A DNA stretch of 64,000 nt, from NCBI GenBank assembly GCA_028023455.1, contig JAQFVV010006208.1, positions 12,172,984 to 12,236,983 of the forward strand, given 5' to 3'. Shown here in pieces: positions 32,447-45,326 of the stretch. The position numbers were made by a program, and so were the translations under genes. Each line of letters opens with the position of its first letter. Within the stretch, counting starts at the first letter, position 1. The notes under the pieces are model-generated. The model saw only the letters and a list, made by a program, of their open reading frames with translations, did no database searches and was not told where the DNA came from. The stretch is from Epiperipatus broadwayi (Eukaryota; Onychophora; Udeonychophora; Euonychophora; Peripatidae).

Positions 32447-33699
32447 AGAATAATATATTTAAGTCTGATTCTAGTTCAAGTTGCAATATTTATTTGTCAC
32501 TCTTAAAAAGACTCCAATCTATTAAAATAAACACTCTAAAGAAAATTGTTAGTTTTCAGTCTATTTGTATAAAATATTTTTTCAAATAATTATAAATCAT
32601 AAAGTTAAAAAAAATTCAGTCGTTTTTAGCTTCTTCAAAAATTGCTTTACGAAAGAATTTCCCTGTGGTAATGTGCGTGTGTTTATATATGTGTGTGTCC
32701 GTGCTTAGTAATTTATTTGACTTATGAACTTAACTTTTGAAAGAACAAACATTAATCATTCCCGACCATGTCAACAAATAGATAAATATCTAAACATATA
32801 ACAAAAATTCTGCAGCAGACCAGAAAATATTTAAACTATACGCTATTGGTTTCAAACTCAATTTTTCAAAACAATATGTATATTTTAATCAGCTACATAA
32901 ATCAATGTCAAATATGGTTAATCAATCCTGCACCCACTCAAACACACACACTTATATACATAAAGATTTTTTTTAAAAAAAATCTTTTAAGTGATTTTTA
33001 TGATTTTGACATTTTACAAGAATTTGAAAAGAAAAAGCTAGTATTTCTAGCGTCATTCATCTTTTTGGATTTCCTTTCATCACATCATAACTGGAGTCTA
33101 TGCGTCAGTTTCGACAGGGTCAGTTTGTTAGGAAAAGTACTCCGAGTTATAAATGAAAAAGAACCTATTATAAATAGATGGGAAAATGCTTAAATTTCAA
33201 AAAATAATAATAATAATTGTACAACTTGTCAAAATCCATTGAAAAATTTGCAACTATTTGGCAAAAGAAATATATCAATGATGGGAATTATTTTTAAAAT
33301 AGAGACAAGACGTCTGGTCTTTCACTAATTAATTATATATATATTTAATTATTAAAAAAAGAATTTAAAAAAAATATTAATTGATGATATATAAAATTCT
33401 ACTTTATAATCTTTTTTTTCTTCAAAAAACCGTGTATATTAATTAAAATAAACCAGTAAGTAAAAAATGTTGATCAATCATCGGGCAACGTCAATCGCCA
33501 GCTTCAAATAGTTCGTTGTTTTGGAATTAAAAAAATTATATTTTATGGGGGTAAAAGAATTTGAAATTTATTTAGTTTTTTGTACTTATATCAGTTAAAT
33601 ATGTATTAGTTACTTCATTTATAGTTTTATTTATTTATGTTTATAACTTGTCTTTTCGAATTCAAATCAATATCACAAACATATATATATGAATAGAAC
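32447..33699. other. AT-rich stretch, nothing recognised
   Basis: The 115-codon frame at 32846-33193 shows no domain, signal or repeat and is rich in simple sequence. I do not regard it as a gene. A small hairpin, 'aagattttttttaaaaaaaatctttt', lies near 32962. Confidence 0.45.
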
Positions 33700-34440
33700 C
33701 ATTAAAACATCACATGATCACCATTTCATATGCTTACACATACTGTTAATAAGAGTAATGTGATGTGATGTATTGTGGCTTCTCCTTAAACGAAGTCAAG
33801 AAGATCTCAGCAATTATGCCCAGATAAACCTGTTAGCCACTTTATTTTCCATTCCCCACTTTAAATTTTCCCATATTCTGCTCCATCCCATTTCCACAAC
33901 ATAATCTTTGTCAACTCTATAACCTTTATATCTAAATCCCCTTTATCTTTTCCCAAACCCAGCATAAAAACCAATAATTCACTTTCTGTATAATCACTTT
34001 TTTCATATTTATTCTTCCATAACTTCATTATATGTACCCTTTCAGTTTTCAAGCATTTACATTCAATTAACAAATGCCTAATATTTTCTATTCCTTCCTT
34101 ACATAATTTACAAAATAAATTACCCATTTTTTTCCATTTACATGTATATTCTCTTGTTGCTAAAGATCCCGTTCGAGCCTTAAACAATAAACTACTTTCC
34201 TTACTATTATGATATATTAACATGTACATAATATTCTGTTTATTTCTATATATATTTAAACTCTTTTTACTCTCCATACTATTTCTCCATCTCTCTAACT
34301 CCTTATTCTTTATTAATAAACCTATTCTTTTATCCTATTGCTTACTACTACAACACTCAACAATCCTCTCCATACAGTAGTGCCACCAGGTTCAAGCCTT
34401 TGTAATCAATTGATTCAGGAAAGTTTGTTCATACAATCTT
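33700..34440. mobile_element. Family B copy split by a LINE insertion
   Basis: The family B tail ('catcacatgatcaccatttc') is at 33707-33750 and the arm resumes at about 34367 ('ctctccatacagtagtgcc'). Between them sits the CCHC LINE fragment. This dates the LINE insertion as later than the family B copy. Confidence 0.75.
33755..34360 (-). mobile_element. CCHC-type LINE, 3' part, best-preserved copy
   Basis: The minus-strand frame at 33861-34277 (138 codons) runs from 'ESKKSLNIYRNKQN' through the C-x2-C-x8-H-x4-C zinc knuckle to the conserved end WKWDGAEYGKI. It is uninterrupted for its whole length and close to the 2716-3027 copy. It is 5'-truncated, so the polymerase domain itself is absent. 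The 3' end carries 'catcacatcacat'. Confidence 0.85.
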
Positions 34441-34854
34441 TATACTTATAATATGCTTTCAACGTATACAGGTGAAGTTAATAAAAAATTTCATAAATAA
34501 CAATGTTTAGCTTAACGCTTTTGGAGTATGTTTACCCCATATTCATGGCCATTATTATGTGTTAAATGTAATTAATGCAAATTTATGCTAATCATTCTCC
34601 TGACCATTTTTTCGATATTGTAAAGCAGGCATCCCTTCGATTGATGGTGTTTTGATCATTCGTTTGGATCGTTCGCAATAAAATATGCTTCTTTTATTTT
34701 TCATCATTTCTTTCTTTGTAAACAATTTCAGCACTAGAAGGTTCAAATTTAGGATTAAATGTTTTTTGGGGTTCTGCAAATATTAAATTGCCTTCATTTT
34801 TGTTAAACATACCCACATTCAAAATCACCTAAGTCTCACAAATTGGCAGGACTT
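34441..34854. other. Unassigned sequence before the Penelope fragment
   Basis: Slightly richer than its surroundings, but without a second copy in the window. A 63-codon minus frame (34588-34779) is not recognised. It could be upstream Penelope sequence or an unrelated insertion. Confidence 0.35.
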
Positions 34855-35290
34855 TCAGCTTTCTTATTTAGGAATCATTACTTATGTAAGTTTGAGGATG
34901 ACAGAGAAAAACAACATCACTTGTTATACTAGAGACTTAATAAAAGTGGGATACAACTACAGAACTATAGCCAATAGGATTGAGCTTTTCTATAAAAAGT
35001 TAACCCAGGAGCATACCAATGAAGACAAACCACATTTAAGTTTACCTTATATTCCCAAAGTGTCCAAACATTTAGTCAAAAACTTATCTAATGAATTTAA
35101 AATAGGCTTCAGAACTCGACCAAACACAAATAGAATGATCAATAACACAAAGGACAACATAGAGCCAGACCCCCCCCCCGAGTTGTATATACGATTACCT
35201 GGCCTCAAATTGGCTGTAAGGCAACATATGGTGAAACTCGAGCCACAGTAAATATATATAGACTACACATCCCCTTATCTGTAATGGTTT
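34855..35290 (+). pseudogene. Penelope-like element: RT C-terminus into GIY-YIG start
   Basis: The frame at 34892-35251 carries 'LPYIPKVSKHL' and 'FKIGFRTRPN', then the linker INNTKDNIEP. This order is known for the end of Penelope reverse transcriptases. At a run of C's (35170-35179) the frame slips. The +1-shifted frame then continues VVYTITWPQIGC and ATYGET, the start of the GIY-YIG endonuclease (Y-x-I ... TY-x-G-x-T). The domain is cut off soon after. Same family as 1362-1725, but better preserved at this point. Confidence 0.7.
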
Positions 35291-35419
35291 AATTATCATA
35301 CTGTAATTAAGGCTTGTTGTTTTCCTTTGTATTTTTAAATCTAGATATTTCAACTCATGCTGTTCATTTTCCCATGTGTAGTTTAAGGTTAAGTCTGTGT
35401 GTGATTGCAGATCCTTTGG

Positions 35420-35625
35420 AATGCTTATCTAGTGCCTAAGGTCTAGGTACATTGCTCTCAAATACAAGGTTCCTCAATGATAAAAGCCATAAACTAGAAA
35501 CTAGTCTGGGGATGGTAGGCACTAGATAGGGATTTTATGCACAAACCTTCCTGCATCCATTGATTACAAAGGTTTGCACTTGGTGGCATTATTGTATGAA
35601 GAGTTCAGTACTCTTATTATACGTG
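35420..35625 (+). mobile_element. Family B, right arm plus deleted left arm
   Basis: 'tgcttatctagtgcctaagg' joins a remnant of the left arm to the right arm, so the middle is deleted. The hammerhead site at 35476 reads ATGATAA instead of CTGATGA, while GAAA, ACTAGT and GTC remain. Inactive. Confidence 0.75.
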
Positions 35626-36070
35626 AATAGCACATATAATTAAAATACAGTAGAAATACAGTACTTATAATAAATCTTGGATAATCATTACTTTCTGTGC
35701 ACTCTGTTTCAACAAAAATTAAGAAATTATAAGAAAAAGATTATAATGTAAGTTTTCATTCACTAGTTATGTTATACCAATTAACTAATCAATAATAATA
35801 AAATAATCCCAAATAAAGTCTGTGCACTGTTTACGTAATTAAATATCAGGAGCAATACTACGATGAATCTAGAGTGAACATTAATGTAATGTTAAAGCAG
35901 AATGCATATATTTATAGTAAAATATAAAAGCCAATAGAATATTTGGTCAGATTTTTAATCCTATAAAAGTCTATATGGATTTTACTGTAAAAAGCGCATG
36001 TGCAACAGTTTAATGCTGTTTAAAATTCTAGTTTTTAAAATTCTAGTGTACATAATTTTGAAAAATGTAA
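35626..36070. other. AT-rich spacer
   Basis: No feature recognised. Confidence 0.5.
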
Positions 36071-36072
36071 TA

Positions 36073-37039
36073 CACCTGGGTCTTTTTTTACGCGGATTTA
36101 TTTAACGCGATTTTGAAGTTACGCGATTCATGTTTCTCCGGAAGTCGAACTCCGATAATGCTCTATTACTTTAAGTAATAAATTTTGTGCACTTACATCA
36201 TATTGAAAGTAATAGCACATTATTGGAATTCGACTTTTATCTTAGTAATTTCAATATTTTCAGTGCTTTATAATAGTAAGATTTTATGCAATAATGAAAT
36301 TAAAATCATGATTTCCACATTTTATGTATACACACATTAAATTTTACAAGATTATAATATAAATTTGTTCAAACATTGTGCGTGGTAATTTTGCATTTTA
36401 AATCACATTCAGTTTTTGCTTTTTAAAAAAGAACGTAATCAATTATTAATCATTTAGTATCTGCAAGTTTATTTTTAAAAGGTGAGTAATAGCAGTGGGC
36501 ACAATTAAAATTGAAAATTAAAAAATTAAAGACAAAAATAAGAAATTAATTTTTAGTTGTTAGATTAATTACTAATTACGTTGTCACCAGAAAACCATTA
36601 ACACAACATGAGAGTGACGTTGGCACTAGTTGTATTTCCTTTTGTGAAGAATCTGATTTTTTACCAGTTGGCAAACGAACCTGTTTATCGGCAAATGGTG
36701 ATAATAATTAAAACGTGTATAAAAAAATGTAAATTACTGTAAATTATGCATAAAAATATATTAATTTGAATAAAATTAAATATTATAGTTAAAAAAAGTT
36801 TGTCTTGTATCAATTTTTTTCAAATTTGAAATTTTTTATTAGTCATATTTTATTTCCTTTTTTTTTTTTTGCGCAAATTTTAAAGTAATTTTACGTTGGT
36901 GCTTTGCTTTTACGCGAATTTTGAAAAATCACAGACCGCATCCCCCCTTTTTCAATGTAAGTTACATCTATTTTTGTGTGATTTCATTTGCGCATGCTTT
37001 CTGAGGAACCTATCTATCATGTAAAATGAGACCCAGGTG
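36073..37039 (+). mobile_element. Non-autonomous DNA transposon (family F), with TA duplication
   Basis: Terminal inverted repeats CACCTGGGTCT...; the right end extends to CACCTGGGTCTCATTTTAC. A perfect TA target duplication (36071-36072 and 37040-37041). Length 967 bp. Subterminal repeats 'acgcggattta', 'aacgcgatttt' and 'tacgcgattca' near the left end are good candidates for transposase binding sites (inference). No open frame. Collinear with 4158-5072 in opposite orientation. Tc1/mariner/pogo superfamily is likely. Confidence 0.85.
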
Positions 37040-37360
37040 TATTAAAAATCCTGGTCTTTATTGCTAAAATAAACTCAATGATAAACAGAATATCTACCAA
37101 GTGTTCAGTTGAGTACATTTTGGGACATGCACATACAAAAGTGCAATTTTGCATTCTGATTTGTTGTTTTCAACATAACTGTTGTCTTTGATGAGGATAT
37201 TTAGTAGTGTATTCAATATATTCAATGTTCGTTTGAATATAGAATATTAATAACGCCTTTAATATGCTATTGTGAAAGAAATAATCAAAGGAATAGCATA
37301 TATAAAAGCATGATATCTCCTTATAAGTTGTGAAGAATATACATATTACTATTTTATTTT

Positions 37361-37711
37361 ATAATTAGAGAGAATTTGAACCCAGTCTTCCTTTAATCAT
37401 CCACTCCATCTTATACAACCAATGCACATGACCACATATATGTGAAAAAGATAAATATTTTGTGATGAACAGCACTCATCAGTTGGTCTAGATCATCATC
37501 GCCCACACATATATACATAATCTTAATATAAACCAAGCAGTTTATATTTGTATGTGGGAGATGATGGTCTGGGGCAACTGATGAGTGCTGGTTCTGCACA
37601 AAATATGGATATTGGAGATATGGGTATGTGGAGATAAGTTATCAGTTGTATATGATAGAGTGGAGACTGAAAAGAACTTAAAAGTTTGGGTCCAAATCCC
37701 CTCTAATTATA
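37361..37711. mobile_element. Family A fold-back, two damaged hammerhead motifs
   Basis: The arms start 'ataattagagagaatttgaa' and its complement. The minus-strand motif has CTGATGA at 37476-37482. The plus-strand motif has CTGATGA at 37578-37584, stem II GTGC/GCAC, and AAAA in place of GAAA. Both have lost the G of GAAA and should be inactive. Confidence 0.75.
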
Positions 37712-38253
37712 TCTACCTTAAGTAATACTATACTTATATTTAAATATTTTATATTTTTTTAATGAAAAGTATATCTACAATCATCTTACCAATTTAGATT
37801 AATTAGTATCCATTTATTTATGAATGAATTAAAATCCTAACCTTTATTTATAACTTGAATGAAGATGAAATTTATTGAGTAGTTGAATTTAATAAGTAAA
37901 TCTGCATAGATTGATCAGTTTGCCAATAAAATCATTTGGAATAATGTATAAAAAATGATTAAATGATTTATTATGCAGGAATTCATAAAAAGTTGAGACA
38001 TTGGAAATGCTAAAGCTGAAGCGCAATCCATGACCCCCTGAACTACAGAATCTGCCAATCTAATTGCACCTAACAGGAGTGGTAAAGCAATATTAATAAC
38101 ACTAAATAAATGCATTTCTTCATTCATGTTACTTCGAACAGTTTCAATTATAAACTGACATCTTTAAAATTATTTTTTTCTTTTAAAATAAATAAACAAA
38201 ACAGAAGAAGATTGATAACCTATCAAAATTATTGGGAATAACATCTCAATAAA
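37712..38253. other. AT-rich spacer
   Basis: The 70-codon minus frame at 37915-38127 has a hydrophobic middle but no recognisable family. I see no promoter or splice evidence and do not call it a gene. Confidence 0.4.
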
Positions 38254-38371
38254 ATGCATTGTTAGAAAAATATAAGCATATTAATTTCTTGTTTATAAAA
38301 AATACATGCAATATGCATTGTTAGAAAAATATAAGCATATTAATTTATTGTTTATAAAAGATACATGCAAT
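38254..38371. repeat. Two-copy tandem repeat, 59-bp unit
   Basis: 'atgcattgttagaaaaatat' begins each unit (38254 and 38313). The units differ at two or three positions, so this is a recent duplication. Confidence 0.85.
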
Positions 38372-39264
38372 GCAAATAGCCAAAAATGAATTGAATATTC
38401 TATGAGTTGACATTTAAACTAAATGAAGCAGTAAATCATTATACGTGTATGTAAATGGATGTACTTTTATATGGGGTTTCTTACAATTATTTCTCAAATC
38501 TTTATGAATTACAAGAAGCTATTGAAACAGAATATGTAGGGATGTCAACATATAGAATTAGTGAATTATAGTTTCCCAACTTCTAAAAGATGATAATAAT
38601 ATCTGAAAATGACTATAAAGATAGTTGAAAGCCTTGCATTAATATATTTTATTTCATTATAAAATTAAATTAATAAAGGCAAGCAGAAATTATTAAAATC
38701 AAATGATTATATATATATATTGAATTAAATATTTCCATGGATTGTTATTATAATAAAGACTAGAAATAAAAAAATTATATCCATGTAAGCAGAGATAACT
38801 TTTAGCTTTTAATGTTGCCAAGAAACTATCAATGACTACTAATTGACAGTCAGTTAAACAAGTGTTCTCATTAACCTATAATAGTTCTTTTATTGGAGTT
38901 TTTTTACTGAAGTGAAACAATGGAATAAATGTTTGCATTTTTAAATTTTACTGTGATTTGGAATTCAACAAAACTTTAAAGTAGTACTTCCCAATTAAAT
39001 CATAAAAAGTTTTGTAGTGTGATAGTTAATGCATTAGTCTGCTTATTATGATCATGAGTTCTAGTTCACAGTAAAACTAAGATATTTCAGGCAATCCTGG
39101 TATATTCCCAGATATAGAGCTTTTAGCTCTAAGATATTGGTTTTTAATTATTATTAAGGTATTTTTAACTTCTGGATAAATTCTAAAGCAATTTCATTGT
39201 GCACTAACCTGATAAATATGCATATAAAGTTTTGTATAACTATTAGCTCTGTGATGACTTATAT
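38372..39264. other. AT-rich stretch, nothing recognised
   Basis: Contains a (TA)n run near 38710. No gene or repeat family recognised. Confidence 0.5.
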
Positions 39265-39610
39265 CATCATCATCATCAACCATTATCAATCCACTGCAGG
39301 ATGAAGGTCTCTCCAAGTTCAATCCATCTTATCCAATCTTTAGCTTCTCTTCTCCACATCCCCTTACACACTTTCTTATTTCATCCATCCATCTCACATG
39401 TGGTCACTTTCTGGGTCTTTTACAATCCCTTGGAGTCCAGTTTAAGATTTCAATTGTCCATGTACTATCATCTCTTCTAGCAATATGCCCAGCCCAACTT
39501 CAGACTTTCAATTTTTTCAGACCACTGGATGCACATTGGGAGTAACAAGAAGAGATTGAAAATGCAATATATGGGCAAAAGAACAAACAGGTGTTACTGA
39601 CCTCATTGAT
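39265..39610 (-). mobile_element. RTE-type LINE with inverted 5' part (twin priming)
   Basis: 39265-39520 is the 3' end on the minus strand, from the (TGA)n tail to the 'KLGWAGHIARR' segment. 39525-39610 is the next upstream portion ('TLGVTRRD' to 'GVTDLIDD') but on the plus strand. The two pieces are contiguous in the parent protein. A 5' inversion of this kind is the known product of twin priming during LINE insertion. Confidence 0.8.
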
Positions 39611-40460
39611 GACTTATATACCTATAAGTAAAAGTTATAAAAATAATCAAATGATAAGTCACTCAAAATGATGTGATATTTGAGCACTAGAAGAGACAAA
39701 ATGAGTTTCAACCAGAAAAGCATAGTGTTGGCCACATGATTTATTTTATTTTTACTTTTCTTAACCAAACAGATATATGAGTAGTTATGAATAAAAAAGA
39801 AATTATCCATGGTACAGCAATAAAAAAATGGTTTCTGGAGATCAAAGTCCATGGATTGTACTCCTGCTCAGTCACTTTGGATGCTTAAACTTCTTCCAAA
39901 CTACTGAATATTCAATCATTAAATTTTTCTAAGCTCCCAGTATGCTTTGCTGCAATGGTAGAGGGGCAGATTTTAAAACTCAAGGCCCATGGATTGTTAC
40001 CCAACTCTGTTACTTTTTATACTTGAAGTTCTTACAAACTCCTGTGCGATTAAAAATCCCATTATTTTTTCTCCATAAAAACAACAACTGTGTAACCTTA
40101 ACAATTATTTTAAAAAAACTTCTTTAACGAAAACATCTACAGAAGTCCAAAAATATCAGTCCATTTCCTTTTCCTCACTCTTAGTGTAAAATAGTAGACA
40201 TTCTTTTCATTTTACAATGATTTAATGTTGATTCAAACATTTTAATTGCAATCTATGTGTATCAGTAAATATGGGATCAATTTCTATAGGTGTAGGCTGC
40301 TTTTTATATACATAGTTTTGCAAAAACAATAAAACTAGCTCTCAATAATAGATCTGTCGATCATTAGTTTGAACTTCTCTATGAAATATTGCATTCTTCC
40401 TTTCATCTTACATCCTTCTATATGCATTGATAAAATTATAAATAATTACAATTTTATTTT
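39611..40460. other. Spacer with a diverged direct repeat
   Basis: 'ccatggattgtactcctgct' at about 39850 and 'ccatggattgttacccaact' at about 39989 begin two ~65-bp similar segments ending 'cttacaaactcctg'. Origin unknown. Confidence 0.4.
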
Positions 40461-40555
40461 TCTTTACTACTGTGACAATGCTTATATTATTAAACATCAT
40501 CAATCTGACAGTTTCGATTGACCAGCAGTCATCTTCAGAGTTAAAAGATATATAT
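40461..40555 (-). repeat. Family J short repeat
   Basis: The minus strand matches 45420-45512: 'tatatatcttttaactctga', a 'gctggt' hairpin, 'cgaaac', then 'aagcattgtcacagtagtaa'. The CTGAAGATGA...CGAAAC order recalls a hammerhead core with a 3-base insertion. I do not see a foldable stem II, so it is only a repeat. Confidence 0.5.
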
Positions 40556-41796
40556 AAATACACGAATACACAAACAGCTTATCATTAATACTATACAACC
40601 AAACATTATATCTCTATGTGATGAGCAAATTAATGCAGTGAAAAAATTCTCAACATTTTCGATTACTGGCCATGGCATATATTTCTCAAATACTAAAATC
40701 ATATCAACATGCAATAATCATGACCAAAGAGTGTTTACGGAAACGGTAGAATTATTTAAAAAAACCAAATTGCATCAACAAACATGATGAATCAATGAAA
40801 TTATCAAATATTTGGAAGAGTTTCTTTACACAAATGAATATAAAAATATGCCAAATTTAAGTCAAACTATTTAACAATCACATGATATAATTCTCTCTGC
40901 TACAATCACATGATTACTACTGTTTTTTAATCCAATTGAAAGCAAGTGTTATCTTATCAAAACATCAGTATATCTATTTCAATATTTTATTAAACATGGT
41001 GTTTCCAAAAACATTTTATAATATATATATATTGTAATGGGATGGGGAATGTTGGGTGGTCATCCCTGGGGTAGTTGAAAATGGGGTGATGGTGGCACAT
41101 ATTTAAAATTTACAATAAAGTTAAATAAAGTAATATTAAAGTAATGATTAAAATGATATTAAAGGAATATTCAATATCACCAAAATATATAAGCAATTTT
41201 ATATATTAAAGAGAGCATGAGATCTAGATCTCTCTGTGAGTAATGTTTAAGCATGAAAAATATACAAGTGTTGTTATATATTAAAAACAGCATGAGATCA
41301 TGAGACCTCTGAGAGATCAGCCCAGTTAGCTCCTTAGATGAACTATAAGTATAATTATGCATCAACCAGCATTATCAATATAAAAGTAAAAATCAGTATA
41401 ATTAATACTCAAAAGAAATAATCATCCATCATCAAAATAAAATCAACAGTCAATCTGGTGGCTGGATTTGAACAATACAAAATATAAATCAACAGTCAAT
41501 CTGGTGACTGAAATTGAAATTGGTCTTTTGTAGACCAGCCTGACTATTGAGCCATTGCCAGCTTGGGCAATTATTTAATCATTAATTTGGATACACCAAC
41601 TAAATGCTCATCTATAAGAATATACAACCATAAAAACAAAAAATGCTGGGATAATAAAATGTGCTGATCATCATCAATGCTCTGGCCACTTAATACCATT
41701 AAAGTACTGGTCATTATCAACCCAAATTCTAATAAAGACTAAACTAAATAAAATGTAGTACATGGAATTTGAAGAATATACTCATGCTACTCCAGA
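40556..41796. other. Spacer with local duplications
   Basis: A G-rich patch at 41036-41100 ('gggatggggaatgttgggtgg' region). A duplicated 'gcatgagatc' block lies at 41214 and 41290. A ~54-bp tandem duplication of 'atcaacagtcaatctggtg' lies at 41443-41510. Similar '(a)tcatcatcaat...ctctgg' sequence occurs near 58290. No gene recognised. Confidence 0.4.
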
Positions 41797-41822
41797 TTCA
41801 TCATCATCATCATCATCATCTG
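41797..41822. repeat. (TCA)n microsatellite
   Basis: About eight TCA units flanked by 'ccaga' and 'tctgg', which form a short inverted pair. Possibly the leftover tail of an RTE insertion, although no LINE sequence is next to it. Confidence 0.8.
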
Positions 41823-44800
41823 GATGCCCATATGCCAAAATACATTCCCATTCATATAATCAGAACATTATAAATGAATCTAGCTCAGAATAACACAAGA
41901 TAGTGACCAAGAGATGATGTCATACAATTTTTAACAATTGAATCCAAGGTGAAGGCCTCTAGAACATGGCTATACACATAAGTTTTCTGATTTTGATAAA
42001 CATACAAGATTTAGCTTATTACATTTTGATTTACAATATTAATATATCAAATTGAAGTTAATATTATGGTTTGCACATTTGTTCCATTAGGTTTACCTAA
42101 AACCCATTCACCACATGTGGCTTGATACAAAATGAATATGTTTGCTTTGACCCTTAATAGTAAAAAAATGATTAAATTTTACATATATATCCTATTTGAT
42201 ACTCAATGATATATATGCACACATTCATGTGTGTGCATGTAATTTGAACATATTTAAATTGTCCTACAACAATACATGATTAAACATTTTAATTTATATT
42301 TTTAATGATACAAATACCTATGCTAGGTTTACTTAAACACATATATAGAATTGCACAGATTATTAACATAAATTTAATTTTGTCAAAACAATAAATGGCA
42401 TTAATTTTTATAATTACTAATTCCATTTTGAATATACATAAAATTTACATATATACATGTATATCAATAAAAAAAGTGAGTTTATCAACTCTACCATAGC
42501 TTTTTTTTTTTTAAAAAAAAAAAAACAAGTGTAGTCAACTTTTGACAGCACATCACATGGTAACCATTTCTTATGCCTATTTTAACAACTTTTGACAGGT
42601 TGGAAAAGTTCTTTTTTATCATGTTACTCTTAATTAATTATAACACTTTCAGAATCATCTTTAAATTCAATCATTTCTTTTAGTCAAAATTTTACTCACA
42701 TTATTTTTTAAAAAAAAAAATTAAATATTTTTTTATATACATCTCATGATCACAGGTTGCTTTTAATTATATATGTCTCAAAATGTCACTTTATTTTCTG
42801 AACAAACTTTAAACAAAATCATTCTATATTATATATCTGTTTTTTTTAGAATGTTATTTTTAAAAATGAATTATTTAAAACAACTCACATTATACATATG
42901 TGATATGATGTGTTTGTCTGTGGTTCCTTGCATGTATACGCATCAGCATACATCTAATGATTTCTTCATCAACTGATGGGATTCCCTTGTGGATTTGTCT
43001 TGGAATGAGGTCAATTGTCAGCATCAAGATAGATAGTCCAAGTAAATTGGTCTGCAGTGATCTCCCTTTTGTCCAGGATTGTTCCAAGCATTTAAGCAGG
43101 CTAGTGAATACAGAAGTGGATCAGGCTTTATGATGCAAAACTTCAGCATAGTAAATTAGTAGACTGCAGCTGGACTTATCCCTTTTCCTTCCTTGAATTC
43201 TTACATCTTCATGGCAGTTCTCTGGCTAATTAATTGCTGCCAACTACAACAAGCTGCAACAAAATATTATAACCAGACTTTGCAGCTGGCTAATTTGTTT
43301 TACTGCTTCTCAAAAATATTAAAGCCAACTGAACTGATATTTTTATCAGCCCTTTAAGTCATGAGGTGATAAAAACACCTTAATTGAAAACAGTTATTTC
43401 TGTCTAATCATTATCGTGATTAAAAATAATTTTAATCAAAAGCTGTTTTTAGATTTCTACTAAAGTGTCATCTACATGCTTTTACTTAGATAGAGAATTA
43501 TATACAAGCATTAATTAAAAGATTTCAAAAATATATAGAAATTTTTACAATTATCAGAAACATGTGTCTGTTTTTAAATTCAAAATTAGTATACAATATT
43601 AATTTATTTAGGTCTTTTCAAATGTTTTAATTTATAATAAAATCCTGTTTTAAATCTAGAGTTATGTAACTCTTTACAGATATTATTATTCCCAATGAAG
43701 GTAGAAAAATGTCTACAAAAATTTATGCCTATGTTTATTTCTACTTTTCCTTTAATGCTTATATAGAAGTCTCCGGTCATAGATGGACACAGCTTCTGGT
43801 CACTCAAAAACCATCAGTTTTTACATTACCATAGTGAATTTATGGTCATTTTAAAGCTTTTAAAAAGTACCATATTATTTTACAAGTAAAAAATCTATAA
43901 TATTCAAATTTAAGTTTTAACAAAGGATGAAGGCAGTCTTTCCTAGGCACTGATTGGTTGTTGCTCATATAGGACAAAAGAGACCACCTGTCAATAATTT
44001 TCACTGCTCCAACTTTTTTGTTTTGATTTTAAAAATGTAAGTTTTAGATCATTTTAAAAGTATTTTTTGACATATTATAAATTATTTAGATAAAATATGC
44101 AGAAAATAAAATTATTTTAGAAAAATAGTTAAGATTTTAGTAAAAATTATTTACTTTTACACAATGTAAAATTGAGAAAAAAAAACAATGACATCCGCAA
44201 CACTTTCTAATTTGTTATGAACCTTCTTTTTAGGTCTTCTGCTATTGAATATTTTTATAATTATAAATAGAAATTTATTTTTGAAAAAAATTTTGTTCAC
44301 TTTCATAATCTGACAAATTATTAATATACTTTTTACAAACAAAACTAAAATGAATATAATATTAAAAGATGAATATATTTTTACAGCTGATTCTGTAATT
44401 GACCAATCACAAATTTAAAGTTTTATCTCACTCATCCAACTGGAGTTTCTACACCTAAAAGGTTAATTTATATATATGTGTGTACACACACAACTATGTC
44501 GCTCTGTGCCGTGTAACCCAACTGGTTACAATATATATATATATATATATGTCACATATACATATATTATGCATAATACATTTACAATCTATACAAATAC
44601 CACATTTAATAAGTGTATCAAATATATATATATGTACATTTAAATATATTATATATACAGACATTAATATAACATCAAAATTTGAATGATATATCATAAA
44701 AAGTTAAAAATAGTAAATTATAATATAAATGTAGTAAAAAAATAATTGAGGATTTATATTAATATATATATATATATATGATATATTTCAAAGTATATAT

Positions 44801-45312
44801 GCAGTTTGGAAGTTAAATTTACAGTTTGAAAGTTATAATTGACTATTTGTTAGTCTGCTTTCAAAACAACTTATGTTTAATTATTCTGTATTAATAATTT
44901 TATTCTTTATAGTCAAGTTGCAATCTTTAGTATTTACATAAACATATTAGACTGTATATAAAAGTAGATTTCCACCATTATTGTTTCAAGGAGTTTGCTT
45001 TGACAAAAGATTGAGATTGTTATTGATATTGGTATGTTTATGTGTTGAATATGGTTTTTGTATATATATTTTATATATAGTATATTTGATATATATACAT
45101 CCTCCTTTTGGATGCAACCAGCATGTCAGTTTACTTTAATCCTTGGTGGCCTGGGGCAGTTGTTCTAGGTTAAATGCTTTCTAATTAAATTAATTTAAGT
45201 AGACAACTACATATTCAATATTTATATATATAATAGGACAGAAAAAGACTCAACTTGTAAGGAGATTTAAAATTTGACTGTACTGTTTATATGATAAAAT
45301 ATTTATATGATA
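41823..45312. other. AT-rich stretch, nothing recognised
   Basis: Includes a T11/A12 hairpin near 42505, a probable remnant of a family B tail at 42548-42590 ('catcacatggtaaccatttc'), and (TA)n runs at 44530-44550, 44762-44779 and 45060-45085. Short frames within it show no domains. A somewhat GC-richer part at 42900-43300 has no match in the window. Confidence 0.4.
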
Positions 45313-45326
45313 AAATATTTGTGCAT

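Noticed and set aside
32846-33193. 115-codon open frame as a possible gene
   Set aside because: No domain or repeat support; contains simple AT-rich coding such as runs of Phe and Lys.
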